Of a stretch of 64,000 nt of DNA, positions 6,958 through 14,353 are shown in pieces. Source of the DNA: Alteribacter populi (lineage in GTDB: Bacteria > Bacillota > Bacilli > Bacillales > Salisediminibacteriaceae). The translations under genes and the position numbers were made by a program. The DNA lies in NCBI RefSeq assembly GCF_002352765.1, contig NZ_KZ293963.1:2006368-2070367 (forward strand). The letters run 5' to 3'. Each line of letters starts with the position of its first letter. Within the stretch, counting starts at the first letter, position 1. The notes beneath the pieces were generated by a model. The model saw only the letters and a program-made list of their open reading frames with translations. It had not been told where the DNA came from and did no database searches.

Positions 6958-7713
6958 CTAACGCCTCCCTCTTTTCGAATCTCCCGCAAATTCAAACTCC
7001 ACGCACATGTCCCCGATTCTGTCCGCCAACCTCGCATCAAACACGTCCGCCAAGCCGTCCATTGCTATATTACTCGTATATACCGTCGGGCGCTCGTTTG
7101 TCACCCGATGATTTATTACGTCGTGCAAGTCCGATCGAAATCCTTCCGTAGCACTCCGCACACCTATATCGTCGAGTACCGCAAAGTCCGCCTGTTTCGC
7201 GCGTTCCAGTTGCCGGTAATACTCAGTCGCTTTCGGCGCGGCAATTTCATCCGGCACCCTACCACGGTTGAACCCGTTATATGTTGTTTGTGCCTCGTTT
7301 ACGTCGAGAAAATACGCCGGCTGTCTCGGCGGAGCAAGCCCGCGTTTCTTTGCGCCGAGGTACACCGCGGTCAGGTACGCGTTGAGTAGCGCAGCCGCCG
7401 TGGTCGTCTTGCCGGTGCCGGGCGATTCCGAATAGAGATACACGGATTTAATACGGTCGCCTCCGTCGTACACACGCTCGAACGTGCTGGCGTATTTCGT
7501 CAACCTTGCGTATATGTCCGCCTGGTCCGCTCGTGCCGGCGAATCTGCCAGCGTAACCAACCGGTAATCCTTCGGCAGTCCTGCGAGCGTGTGCCGTCCG
7601 CTTGCGCTGTGAATGGCGATGTAATGTCCGCAGGTGTCGTTACAGGCGGGCGTGCCGGCGAGCTTGCACGGCGCGGCTAGTACGCAGCGTGCCTCATTCG
7701 TTTGTTGCGTCAA
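6958..7713 (-). CDS. DnaC-like AAA+ helicase loader
   Basis: A 251-residue AAA+ ATPase. Walker A is SESPGTGKTT (95-104) and Walker B is FAVLDDIG (177-184); SNIAMDGL follows in the sensor region. Such proteins load the phage DnaB helicase (here encoded at 3443-4876). Four cysteines at 10, 16, 24 and 28 could bind metal in the N-terminal helicase-interaction region, which is uncommon. The start is TTG after AAGGAG. The next gene starts one base after the stop. Confidence 0.8.
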   Translation of the reverse strand: MTQQTNEARCVLAAPCKLAGTPACNDTCGHYIAIHSASGRHTLAGLPKDYRLVTLADSPARADQADIYARLTKYASTFERVYDGGDRIKSVYLYSESPGTGKTTTAAALLNAYLTAVYLGAKKRGLAPPRQPAYFLDVNEAQTTYNGFNRGRVPDEIAAPKATEYYRQLERAKQADFAVLDDIGVRSATEGFRSDLHDVINHRVTNERPTVYTSNIAMDGLADVFDARLADRIGDMCVEFEFAGDSKRGRR

Positions 7714-7719
7714 ATTGCG

Positions 7720-7881
7720 TCACTCCTTCCGTCTGTTACGTAGCTTTCGATTTTTCTCAACGATTTTTCTACGTCGATTATCCGCTGTCTCACTAGCGAA
7801 CAGCTTTTCGATAAATTCCTCGGCAGTTATTTCGCCGTTATCGTATTGCTTGCGAAGTTTTGCGTCGGTATCTACGCTCAT
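7720..7881 (-). CDS. Hypothetical small basic protein, 53 residues
   Basis: The ATG at 7881 overlaps the preceding gene's TGA (ATGA), with GAGGT upstream, which supports translational coupling. The sequence starts MSVDTDAKLRKQYDNGEITA, carries an EEFIEKLF helix and ends in a very basic tail (NRRRKIVEKNRKLRNRRKE). A nucleic-acid-binding or coiled-coil role is possible; no family is recognised. Confidence 0.55.
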   Translation of the reverse strand: MSVDTDAKLRKQYDNGEITAEEFIEKLFASETADNRRRKIVEKNRKLRNRRKE

Positions 7882-8513
7882 TCGCTTACCTCGCGCGAGT
7901 CGTCTACGAGGATTCCGCGTATTCCGACAGGTGATCTCGGATGACACTCGAATATTCCGGGTGTATTTTTTACCGACGCTATGGTCCTATACTCGTCTTC
8001 CCTCTCGATATAAACAACGTTCCCCGGACGCTTTTCCGTCGGCTGCGGTGCGGTCAAGTATTCATCCGGCACGTCCAATCCGAGCGCTCGACGGAGGGCG
8101 ACCGCCTTTCCGATATGTGCGTTGAAGCAGTCGTTCGGCGCACACTTGGCGATTCCGCGGAATGAAGTGTGTGTACCTCCGTTTATTGGTGATTTATACG
8201 TTATATAACACACAACCGTACGCTTATCGTTATTTATCGAAAAATTAACGGTTTCTAATGCCGGATTAAATGCGCTCGGCGGGTAATTTAACGAAGGGCA
8301 ACCCGGCCGCCACGTCGTGCTCAACGCCTCAACGTCCGCCTTCGCCCGCTCCACGATTTCGTCCCGCTGTTCTTGCGGTGATTTAATCGGTCGCTTCAAT
8401 GTAATAGGTCCCGTCGTTGTTCCAAACGTAATCCACCCATCGCCTTCTAGTCGTTCAACCTTCTCCTTTAACTCGTCGATTTCCGCTTCTAGTCGTTCAA
8501 TAATTCCGCTCAT
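7878..8513 (-). CDS. Hypothetical phage protein with N-terminal coiled coil
   Basis: 211 residues from the ATG at 8513, chosen because GGGAG lies just upstream and because longer readings overlap the coupled small membrane protein. Residues 1-30 (IIERLEAEIDELKEKVERLE) are a clear heptad coiled coil, so the protein probably oligomerises. The remainder has a DGWITFGTTTGPITL segment and a middle region with three cysteines. No known family is recognised. It ends in an ATGA overlap with the next gene. Confidence 0.6.
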   Translation of the reverse strand: MSGIIERLEAEIDELKEKVERLEGDGWITFGTTTGPITLKRPIKSPQEQRDEIVERAKADVEALSTTWRPGCPSLNYPPSAFNPALETVNFSINNDKRTVVCYITYKSPINGGTHTSFRGIAKCAPNDCFNAHIGKAVALRRALGLDVPDEYLTAPQPTEKRPGNVVYIEREDEYRTIASVKNTPGIFECHPRSPVGIRGILVDDSREVSE

Positions 8514-8557
8514 TTTACCGCTCCCTTTCGGCTTGTCGCCGGTTATTTTAATTTCGC

Positions 8558-8653
8558 CTATGCTCCGAATATGATTGCCGGCGCGAACAGTACCGCCGCA
8601 AGGGCGATCCAGCCGGCCACTGCGAGTAGTGCTTCGGTCAGTTCCGTCGTCAT
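8558..8653 (-). CDS. 31-residue single-pass membrane microprotein
   Basis: This short frame reads MTTELTEALLAVAGWIALAA and ends in IIFGA. It is one hydrophobic helix of about 22 residues. The ATG overlaps the TGA of the preceding gene (ATGA) and GAGGTGG lies at proper spacing, so translational coupling supports it despite its size. The function is unknown; small phage membrane proteins can act in holin-like, exclusion or regulatory roles, but nothing here tells which. Confidence 0.5.
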   Translation of the reverse strand: MTTELTEALLAVAGWIALAAVLFAPAIIFGA

Positions 8654-8868
8654 GGTCCGACCACCTCGATTCGTACCGGCTTGTTCGGGTGGCAGAAATC
8701 TTCATATATAACCGTCACTGTTTCCGCTGCCTTATTAATCATCCTCAGGAATCGTCCCTGCCCGTCCACTTCGGTTACAACGTACACGCCCGTCACGTCC
8801 TCGCCGGAGCATTTCCGTCCACTTGCGATCATGCCTTTGTTTACGAGTGTTTCGCTAATTGCGCCCAC
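8650..8868 (-). CDS. Hypothetical phage protein, 72 residues
   Basis: Starts at the GTG at 8868, nine bases after GGAAGGA. It reads MGAISETLVNKGMIASGRKC and then DVTGVYVVTEVDGQGRFLRM. The alternating strands in the second half suggest a small beta-sheet fold. No family is recognised. It follows the broken PAPS-reductase-like gene by 17 bases and overlaps the next gene by four bases, so it is part of one coupled string. Confidence 0.55.
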   Translation of the reverse strand: MGAISETLVNKGMIASGRKCSGEDVTGVYVVTEVDGQGRFLRMINKAAETVTVIYEDFCHPNKPVRIEVVGP

Positions 8869-8885
8869 ATTCGTCAGTCCTTCCG

Positions 8886-10076
8886 TTATTTGAATTCGTC
8901 GAAGATGCACGGCTTCGCTTCGAGTATTTCGTAAAGGTATTCGTGTGCGTTCTCCGCGGTAATGTCGACGCCTGTTAGCGCCTCGATTTCGTCGCGTGTT
9001 TCCTTCGGCACCATTTCGAGCAGCGCCGATCCGTAGCCGAGTTTGTTCACCATTGCGTCGTACACTTTCGGATAGTACGTGCGCATCCAGTGCATGTAGC
9101 CGTATTTCACCGGGATCGGGCACATTTGACAGCCCGTACGAGGCGCGAATATCGTAAATCCGAGTTTCTCGAGCTCCATCGCCTGTCTCCGTCCGACCGT
9201 CTGCGTCTCCTTATCACGCAGACTTTCCGTATCCAGCCCGAGACGTGCCAAGTCTCCGCCGTATTCGTTGATAATGTCGGTTAAGTCGTCCGGGTAGCGT
9301 TGGATCAGGTTCTTCCGGTATAAATCGTTGTACGGTACGTCGCGCCACTCTACGTACTCCCACAGGTCCGCCTCGTCCCACCAAAGAATCGGCCGCGACA
9401 CGTACGACTTCCATGTGCCGGACGAGTAGAAGTATTCACCATCGCGGAGGGCTGCGAGTAAACGTTGCCGGCTTTCGTCCGCGCGTAATCAGTTAATAAT
9501 GAGGTCCCATCCGTTTTCCCGCGTTGCGCGGTTCATCGGTTCATGCTTCAGTGTTCCGCAGCATTTCTCCGATAGAGGCTGGCCGTTTTTACGCGAACCT
9601 TTCCGCGCGGTGAAGTACGAGCCGTCGATGCCTCCGTTATCGTCGATTACCTTTTTCAGCGGCTTTTTCGGCTTGGTCACGATCAGCCGTAGCTTCCACT
9701 GTTCCGTTAACTCCTTCGCGAATGTCTGTACCTCCCGGAATTCGTTAAGCGTGTTATTCCACACGATATCGATATCGGAAGGAGCTCGGCCGAGCTCCGC
9801 CATCGCTTTCCGCGTCAGGTAAATCGAAACCACCGAATCGATTCCGAAGCTGCACGACACCACCGGTTTTTCTGCGCGTTTGATGCCGGTTTTGATAATC
9901 TCGACTGACCACCGTTCCTTTTCGCTGATCGGCGCGTCCTTGCGTTCGTTGAAATGCTCGTACCGCACGTCCTTTTCGGCGCGTGTCCGAAGCCACCGTT
10001 TCTTTCCTTCAATCTCAGTCTGTTCCGGCTGCACCTGCGCATCGTACGCTTTTGCGATCGTTACTGAATCCGTCAA
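8886..10076 (-). pseudogene. PAPS-reductase-like (PP-loop) gene interrupted by one in-frame TGA
   Basis: Two open segments, 9489-10076 (195 residues) and the part ending at 8886, lie in the same frame separated only by TGA at 9489-9491. The first segment has the PP-loop SFGIDS (76-81) that binds the nucleotide. Right after the stop the frame continues LRADESRQRLL, the place where the family normally has a G-[IL]-R-x-x-E-S-type motif, so the TGA replaces an expected Gly (GGA to TGA, one base). The second part carries the conserved RTGCQMCPIP cysteine loop. Phage members of this family are of unclear function; sulfur or nucleotide chemistry is assumed. The cause may be a nonsense mutation, a read error, or less likely stop readthrough. 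The start is TTG after GGAGGCGG. Confidence 0.8.
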
Positions 10077-10090
10077 TGTACCGCCTCCCC

Positions 10091-10501
10091 CTAGAAATAA
10101 TCGTCAATCTCGTCCGCCGTCATTTTCGTCTGCTCGCGCTCCTTGCGCGCCTGCTCCTTGCGGCGTTCCTCCGCCAGTTGCGCCTGTGCCTTCGTAAGGT
10201 TGCGGTCCATGTACGAATACATGAACGTAAATGCCGCGAAAGGGTATTCCGGCTTCGGCGCGTATTCCGTCAGGCACAAGTCGATGAATCGCCGGAGCAC
10301 CTCGTTACCATACCGGCCTTGCGCCTGCTTCAGCATGCCTTTTTCGCGCATCCACCGCTGCGACTTCGACCCGCCTCCGCCTGGCGCGTAGGTGACTCCG
10401 TAGAGCCCTGCGGTCTGGTCGATTAGATATTGCGAAAACGAAGCCACGTTCCATTCCGCGACGGGTAGCGACCGCCAGTCGGTCGATTTCGGTTTAGTCA
10501 T
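10091..10501 (-). CDS. Hypothetical phage protein, 136 residues
   Basis: The ATG at 10501 has GGAAGGAG upstream. The middle has GGGGSKSQRWMREKGMLKQA and the C-terminal third is a highly charged helix rich in Glu, Arg, Lys and Gln, ending in EIDDYF. No family is recognised. The helical charged tail suggests a coiled coil or protein-protein contact. It starts eight bases inside the end of the preceding small gene, and the PAPS-reductase-like gene follows 14 bases after its stop. Confidence 0.65.
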   Translation of the reverse strand: MTKPKSTDWRSLPVAEWNVASFSQYLIDQTAGLYGVTYAPGGGGSKSQRWMREKGMLKQAQGRYGNEVLRRFIDLCLTEYAPKPEYPFAAFTFMYSYMDRNLTKAQAQLAEERRKEQARKEREQTKMTADEIDDYF

Positions 10502-10667
10502 CGCGATCACGCTCCTTCCGCTTAACGTCGTCGTCCGAAATACCCCAGAAATCCCGGAACGATTCCGGACCGACGCCCATGTCTTCCGCGACATGCTTCG
10601 TCTTCCTGTACGCGTTATTCGCCGTCTTGTCCGCTTCCTTTGCGATGTCTTTCAGATGATCGAACAT
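10494..10667 (-). CDS. Hypothetical small phage protein, 57 residues
   Basis: This frame starts at the ATG at 10667 behind GAGAGGACGGAGG and reads MFDHLKDIAKEADKTANNAY, then a GVGPESFRDFWGI segment and a charged tail. Amino acid use looks coding, with an amphipathic N-terminal helix. It overlaps the end of the upstream gene by 53 bases and the start of the downstream gene by 8 bases. No family is recognised. Confidence 0.5.
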   Translation of the reverse strand: MFDHLKDIAKEADKTANNAYRKTKHVAEDMGVGPESFRDFWGISDDDVKRKERDRDD

Positions 10668-10824
10668 CCTCCGTCCTCTCCTTCCGTTCTACTCGAAAAT
10701 CTACCGCAGGTTTTCCGTGCATGCCGCAAGTCTCCACGTAATCCCGGAACAACTCCGTCATATATTTCCGCGGACCCGCTCCGTAGAATTCTCCGTTGAT
10801 ATAACAGCGGTACGTCACCCTCAT
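10615..10824 (-). CDS. Hypothetical small phage protein, 69 residues
   Basis: The ATG at 10824 has GGAGG eight bases upstream and overlaps the stop of the preceding gene (ATGA). The first 45 residues (MRVTYRCYINGEFYGAGPRK onward) look coding, with a strand-rich pattern. The last 20 residues are low-complexity and charged and overlap the next gene, so the true C-terminus may be shorter or the read frame altered. No family is recognised. Confidence 0.5.
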   Translation of the reverse strand: MRVTYRCYINGEFYGAGPRKYMTELFRDYVETCGMHGKPAVDFRVERKERTEDVRSSERHRKGSGQDGE

Positions 10825-11021
10825 GTTACCCGCCTCCATTTCATCTCATTTTCGTGCACAATCGCCATGGCTTCGACCCTTTCTTCTATATCGTCGAGAA
10901 GTAACAGCGTAATCTCCGCAAACTCGGCGGCTTCCGTGTTGGAGCTTTGCGCAACCTTTTCGGCGCGTTGCCGGATTTGTTCGCGGTCAGACTCGGTAAC
11001 AGTTCGGTGTGCTTCTGTCAT
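10821..11021 (-). CDS. Hypothetical small helical phage protein, 66 residues
   Basis: Starts with ATG after a GGGGAC site. Almost the whole sequence is predicted helical (TESDREQIRQRAEKVAQSSN, then EITLLLLDDIEERVEAM), with heptad character. It is coupled to the next gene through an ATGA overlap. No family is recognised. Confidence 0.6.
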   Translation of the reverse strand: MTEAHRTVTESDREQIRQRAEKVAQSSNTEAAEFAEITLLLLDDIEERVEAMAIVHENEMKWRRVT

Positions 11022-11114
11022 TTTACCGTCCCCTTTCGTTGATCCCGTTTTATCACGGGTAAATTAGCGCCCTAGCGTATCTCTAACGTATTACCCTCGG
11101 TAAGCCCTACCGCC

Positions 11115-11441
11115 TTAATTTTCCCGCAATGGCACAGGCAGAACACTACGTATGTGCGCTCGTATCTCCGTAACCTCTTCGACTAGCTCCGCAATCGACG
11201 TCGCTTCACTTCGCATGATTTCGCGGTTAACAATCGAGTTGAGCGCCGACTCGAGCGTGCCGTGATATGGGCGGGCTGACGCCGTGCGCCATACTTCTCG
11301 TGGCTGACGTGCAGCATGTTCCGGGTCGCTGGCGTCATAGCCGGGCACTTTCGTCGGGTCCGTGATATGGCGTTCCTCCACGATAAAATTGAGCTGGTCG
11401 GTGACAATACGGTAATCGTCCGTGATTTTAAATTGCGCCAT
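11115..11441 (-). CDS. Hypothetical phage protein, 108 residues
   Basis: The ATG directly follows the stop of the preceding gene, with GGAGGAGG inside that gene. It starts MAQFKITDDYRIVTDQLNFI, and the middle has a YHGTLESALNSI motif seen in short phage proteins of unknown function. The C-terminal part is helical. No enzymatic motif is present. Confidence 0.6.
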   Translation of the reverse strand: MAQFKITDDYRIVTDQLNFIVEERHITDPTKVPGYDASDPEHAARQPREVWRTASARPYHGTLESALNSIVNREIMRSEATSIAELVEEVTEIRAHIRSVLPVPLREN

Positions 11442-11852
11442 TTACTCGTCCTCCTCCTTCGGGATGTACGTCCCCACCGTGTTTACACCGGGTATTTGGC
11501 GTTCTAGCAATTCGACAGCCGTTCGTATTCCGGAGGCTTTTCCGCAATGAAATGCCCGTACGTACGTGCCGAGAGGGTGGGCGTCCGCGATACGTTGTTC
11601 CGTATGGTACGCGTCGGCTACGAGTTCTTCCGGCGTTCGTTCGATCGTGTAGCCGAAAAGTAGAGCGGTGATGATGTCGGCAGGTCCGTGGTCGTCGACG
11701 TACTTCCGCAGGTGATCGTGTCCCGTATAGGTCATCCGCGAAGATATGAAAGAGATAACGTTGTCGGCTCCGTAGAGGGATCGGACAAATTCGAGGTTGT
11801 CCGCTACGGTGCGCGGCAGTGTCGGTAGGGTGATCGTCTTTTGCTTCGGCAT
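11442..11852 (-). CDS. Hypothetical phage protein, 136 residues
   Basis: The ATG has AAGGAGGAC upstream. The protein reads MPKQKTITLPTLPRTVADNL; the opening pattern (ITLP.LP..VAD.L.) is reminiscent of DUF1642-type phage proteins, but this is only a resemblance. It has one cysteine and no catalytic motif. It is the first gene after a 267-base non-coding region with direct repeats, so it probably has its own promoter there. Confidence 0.55.
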   Translation of the reverse strand: MPKQKTITLPTLPRTVADNLEFVRSLYGADNVISFISSRMTYTGHDHLRKYVDDHGPADIITALLFGYTIERTPEELVADAYHTEQRIADAHPLGTYVRAFHCGKASGIRTAVELLERQIPGVNTVGTYIPKEEDE

Positions 11853-11989
11853 GGTTTCGTCCTCCTTCGTTTAGTTAAAACCTTTCGGGCAAAGACCGCC
11901 CTCAACCTTCGTTCCTTACGTCACTCGGTCACTACTTTATCCGCGACAATTACTTATATCGGATACATTTTCGCGACAAGATAATGAAG

Positions 11990-12140
11990 ACGAGCGATAG
12001 CGAAGTCCGGTGCGTTCTTTGCACCGCTACTCTCTTAATCTTTATAGATAGTTCTTTATAGATAGTTCTTTATCAGTTACCACCTAGTAGATATAAAGTT
12101 ACCACCTAGTAGATTATATCTACTGGTTAGTGGTATTACG
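11990..12140. repeat. Direct and inverted repeat cluster in a phage intergenic region
   Basis: The stretch holds TATAGATAGTTCTTTA-type copies in tandem (about 12041-12072), two copies of GTTACCACCTAGTAGAT (about 12076-12116), and a partial inverted copy (ATCTACTGGTTAGTGGTA) overlapping the end of the 12120-12590 gene. A hairpin CGGTGC-N7-GCACCG lies near 12009-12027, and two CGCGACAA copies lie near 11942 and 11973. Such tandem 17-22 base repeats resemble iterons or operators. The repeats also separate the early gene string from the replication-type gene. Confidence 0.5.
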
Positions 12141-12590
12141 ACCCTTCCGCTTCGGCTTTACCTCCTTTCCGACAATCCGCCCGGCCTCCGATTTCTTTTC
12201 GATAAGCCGCAGCAGATCTGTCCGTATATCCGATTCCTTTTCGCGAAACTCGTCCCGGCTTAACGGGTCATGGACGATGTAGTAAATTTTATCGCGTCCC
12301 CTTCCGCTCGGCTCCGTTTCGATTTCGATTAGTCCGGAAATTAGGAGTATGTCGTCCATTATGGGAATCGCGGAATATGATACTTGGAATTTTTCTACGA
12401 CTGATTTCCGACCGTTCCACGACTTTCCGAAGTGGTCCGAACCCTCCTCGGTGTTTCGGTAGCGCAGTAGGAACATGTAGTATAGCAACGCCTTGTCTCC
12501 GATGTAAGGATGATAAAGGTCGAAAATATCGTGGTACATTATCGTGAAGCCGTTTCGAACGTTACCTCTGCGTATGTGTGGTTTCGTCAA
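12120..12590 (-). CDS. Winged-helix replication-type protein
   Basis: 156 residues from a TTG start with AAGGAGG seven bases upstream. Residues 10-105 (FDLYHPYIGDKALLYYMFLL, then GKSWNGRKSVVEKFQVSY) fit the winged-helix N-domain of phage replisome organisers or plasmid Rep/DnaD-like proteins. The C-terminal tail is very basic (PKRKGRNTTNQ). Its end overlaps direct repeats that could be its binding sites. Replication initiation is a reasonable but unproven role; a transcription factor is the alternative. Confidence 0.6.
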   Translation of the reverse strand: MTKPHIRRGNVRNGFTIMYHDIFDLYHPYIGDKALLYYMFLLRYRNTEEGSDHFGKSWNGRKSVVEKFQVSYSAIPIMDDILLISGLIEIETEPSGRGRDKIYYIVHDPLSRDEFREKESDIRTDLLRLIEKKSEAGRIVGKEVKPKRKGRNTTNQ

Positions 12591-12680
12591 CTGACCGCCT
12601 CCTTTTCCGCTTTCATTACTTAACTACCAGCCTCGATTAGTTTTCGCACAAATTTACCGAAACTTTTTTCCGGAAAATAA

Positions 12681-12708
12681 AAAAAAGACGCCGGAGTTAA
12701 CCGACGCC
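12681..12708 (-). terminator. Rho-independent terminator of the integrase gene
   Basis: On the minus strand GGCGTCGG pairs with CCGGCGTC (two G-U pairs) around a TTAACT loop, followed by eight T. It lies directly after the integrase stop codon. Confidence 0.85.
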
Positions 12709-12712
12709 TGCT

Positions 12713-13771
12713 TCATCGCAATATTTTTCGATTCTTATTTAATGTTCCGTTGATTACGCTCATCGGGGAGTACCGTTCATGTTGCGCGCTCAACGACTTA
12801 TCCGATAAATGCGTATATCTCATCGTCATTCTTAAATCCGCATGACCGAGAATCATTTGTAAATGGCGGATGTCCATTCCGTTTTCTAACGCCATCGTCG
12901 CACCAGTATGCCGAAACAAATGCGGATGAACGTTCTTCGATATCTCCGCTTGTTTCGCAAACTTTTCGAGCCTGTGCCGGAAGTGGTTCGGTGTTAACGA
13001 CCCGCCGTAATTTGCGAGGAATATCAACTCGGTGTCCTCGAATACAGATACCTCCGCTACGAGTTCCTTCATTAACCGGGCAGTGCGTCGTTGGATCGGA
13101 ACCCTACGACTTTTCCGTGTTTTAACGTTGTCCGCCCGTATATGTACGGAACAGTCGTTAAAATCCACGTCGTCGCGCGTAAGTTGACATGCTTCGTTGA
13201 TCCGCATCATACTATCGAGTAGCAACGTCATAAGTACGTAGTCGCGGAAATCAGCGTACCTTCGTTGATCGGGTGCCGATAATAACGCCCTTAGCTCGTC
13301 CGCGGTCAGTACCGTGATGTCCTTATCGACCTGCCGAACGTTTTTGACGGAGTGAAGCGGATTATGATCCGCCAATCCCTCTGCGATTAGAAAATCGTAG
13401 AAGTTTCGTAATGTCTTTAGTACGGAATTAATCGATGTAGCGGACAGCCCAACCGTTTTCGCCGACTCCGGCTTATACTTATGGCCTTCATTTTTTACGT
13501 ATTCATCGCGCATCCAGTTAACGAAATGACGATAAAATTCCACGTCCATCCGATCAATATTCGGCTCCCGCCCGACATGATCCGCGTATAAAAATAAAAT
13601 GCGAAAATGGAAGCGGTAACTATCTAACGTAGATCTCGCTCGTCCTTCCGCCTCTTTCGCGAGGTAATACTTTTCGTAGAGCACCGGTATACTCTTTATT
13701 GATTGCCGCATAGTGATCCCGGCTCGCTCGACTTTCTGCGACTTCCCCTTCCGCTTATCCAAACGCGCCAA
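12713..13771 (-). CDS. int: Tyrosine site-specific recombinase (phage integrase)
   Basis: A 352-residue XerC/D-like integrase. The N-terminal SAM-like core-binding domain covers about residues 25-140. The catalytic domain shows the first Arg in SMMRINEACQL, the HLFRHTGA box (HxxR), LGHADLRMT with the second His, and the nucleophile in RYTHLS. It would recombine attP with the chromosomal attB. Position and direction, immediately downstream of the tRNA-Ala 3' end, point to that tRNA as the target. It has its own terminator. Confidence 0.93.
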   Translation of the reverse strand: MARLDKRKGKSQKVERAGITMRQSIKSIPVLYEKYYLAKEAEGRARSTLDSYRFHFRILFLYADHVGREPNIDRMDVEFYRHFVNWMRDEYVKNEGHKYKPESAKTVGLSATSINSVLKTLRNFYDFLIAEGLADHNPLHSVKNVRQVDKDITVLTADELRALLSAPDQRRYADFRDYVLMTLLLDSMMRINEACQLTRDDVDFNDCSVHIRADNVKTRKSRRVPIQRRTARLMKELVAEVSVFEDTELIFLANYGGSLTPNHFRHRLEKFAKQAEISKNVHPHLFRHTGATMALENGMDIRHLQMILGHADLRMTMRYTHLSDKSLSAQHERYSPMSVINGTLNKNRKILR

Positions 13772-13883
13772 TACAAAACGCCTCCTTTCATGGGCGATGA
13801 AAACGGAGCGCTTTACTCTCCGCTATAGGAGCACTTTACTACGTCCAATTCAACGGGTAATTCCCCACCTAATTCAACGCATG

Positions 13884-13912
13884 AAAAAACGCCATATCCG
13901 TTGATATGACGC
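13884..13912 (-). terminator. Terminator downstream of tRNA-Ala(GGC)
   Basis: On the minus strand CGTCATATC pairs with GATATGGCG around AACG and is followed by TTTTTT. It lies 16 bases past the tRNA 3' end and before the integrase gene. If the attachment core is the tRNA 3' end, this terminator is element DNA that restores termination of the tRNA transcript. Confidence 0.8.
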
Positions 13913-13927
13913 GGTTTATCCGAAGTA

Positions 13928-14003
13928 TGGTGGAGCATAGCGGGCTCGAACCGCTGACCTCTTCGCTGCCAGCGAAGCGCTCTCCCAGCTGAGCTAATGC
14001 CCC
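13928..14003 (-). tRNA. tRNA-Ala (anticodon GGC), probable attachment site
   Basis: A 76-base cloverleaf with GGGGCAT acceptor, AGCTCAGCTGGGAGAGC D-arm, anticodon loop CTGGCAG, GGTTCGAGCC T-arm and encoded CCA. The integrase follows its 3' end, a common phage target. The matching direct repeat would lie left of the window. Confidence 0.97.
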
Positions 14004-14092
14004 ATAAGCTTGTGTGTATTACCTCACATTTATTGATTATAGCTGAAGGGTCTGAGAGGATCAAGCTTTTTTGCGAAAAAGATAGATTTTTG

Positions 14093-14251
14093 TTAAAAAA
14101 TGATGAAAAGTATGTACCAAGCAATTCCTGCAACTATCGCCGCAGCTAGTCCGGCAAGAACGTTTTCTTTAATGATCTTTCGGTGTTTGATGCCATCAAA
14201 GATGACCCATCCGATAAAGATAGTGATTGCAAATATAATAGACTGAATCAT
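14093..14251 (-). CDS. Small two-helix membrane protein, 52 residues
   Basis: The ATG at 14251 has GGGGG seven bases upstream. Two hydrophobic segments (SIIFAITIFIGWVIFDGI and LAGLAAAIVAGIAWYILFII) flank a short basic loop (KHRKIIKEN). It is divergent from the K+ channel gene. In B. subtilis a small helper (MstX) precedes yugO in the same direction; this gene is on the other strand and is not recognisably MstX. Function unknown. Confidence 0.65.
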   Translation of the reverse strand: MIQSIIFAITIFIGWVIFDGIKHRKIIKENVLAGLAAAIVAGIAWYILFIIF

Positions 14252-14353
14252 ATCATTTCCCCCTTCTGACCTTTCTATCTTATCAAATGTATGAATGGAT
14301 TTCACTTCATTCTGTCAATAATGGAAAGAGTACAGTATGGGGAGGCAATTTTT

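Larger units (their letters stand above)
1..13927 (-). mobile_element. Right part of a tRNA-Ala-integrated temperate phage or phage-like element
   Basis: This stretch contains a tyrosine integrase beside a tRNA 3' end, an Xre regulator, an AimR-family receptor, a primase, a DnaB-like helicase, a DnaC-like loader, YopX and many short coupled genes of phage type. Almost all genes point away from the tRNA. Codon use is clearly richer in G+C than in the Bacillus-type chromosome to the right, and TTG or GTG starts are common. No capsid, terminase, tail or lysis gene is visible, so either the structural half lies left of the window or the element is a satellite or phage-plasmid. The right boundary is inferred from the tRNA; the left att site is outside. 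Confidence 0.85.

Noticed and set aside
9401..9489. C-terminal half of the PAPS-reductase-like gene as an independent gene
   Set aside because: The GTG at 9401 has no binding site, and coding sense continues upstream in frame to the TGA, so both halves are one broken gene.
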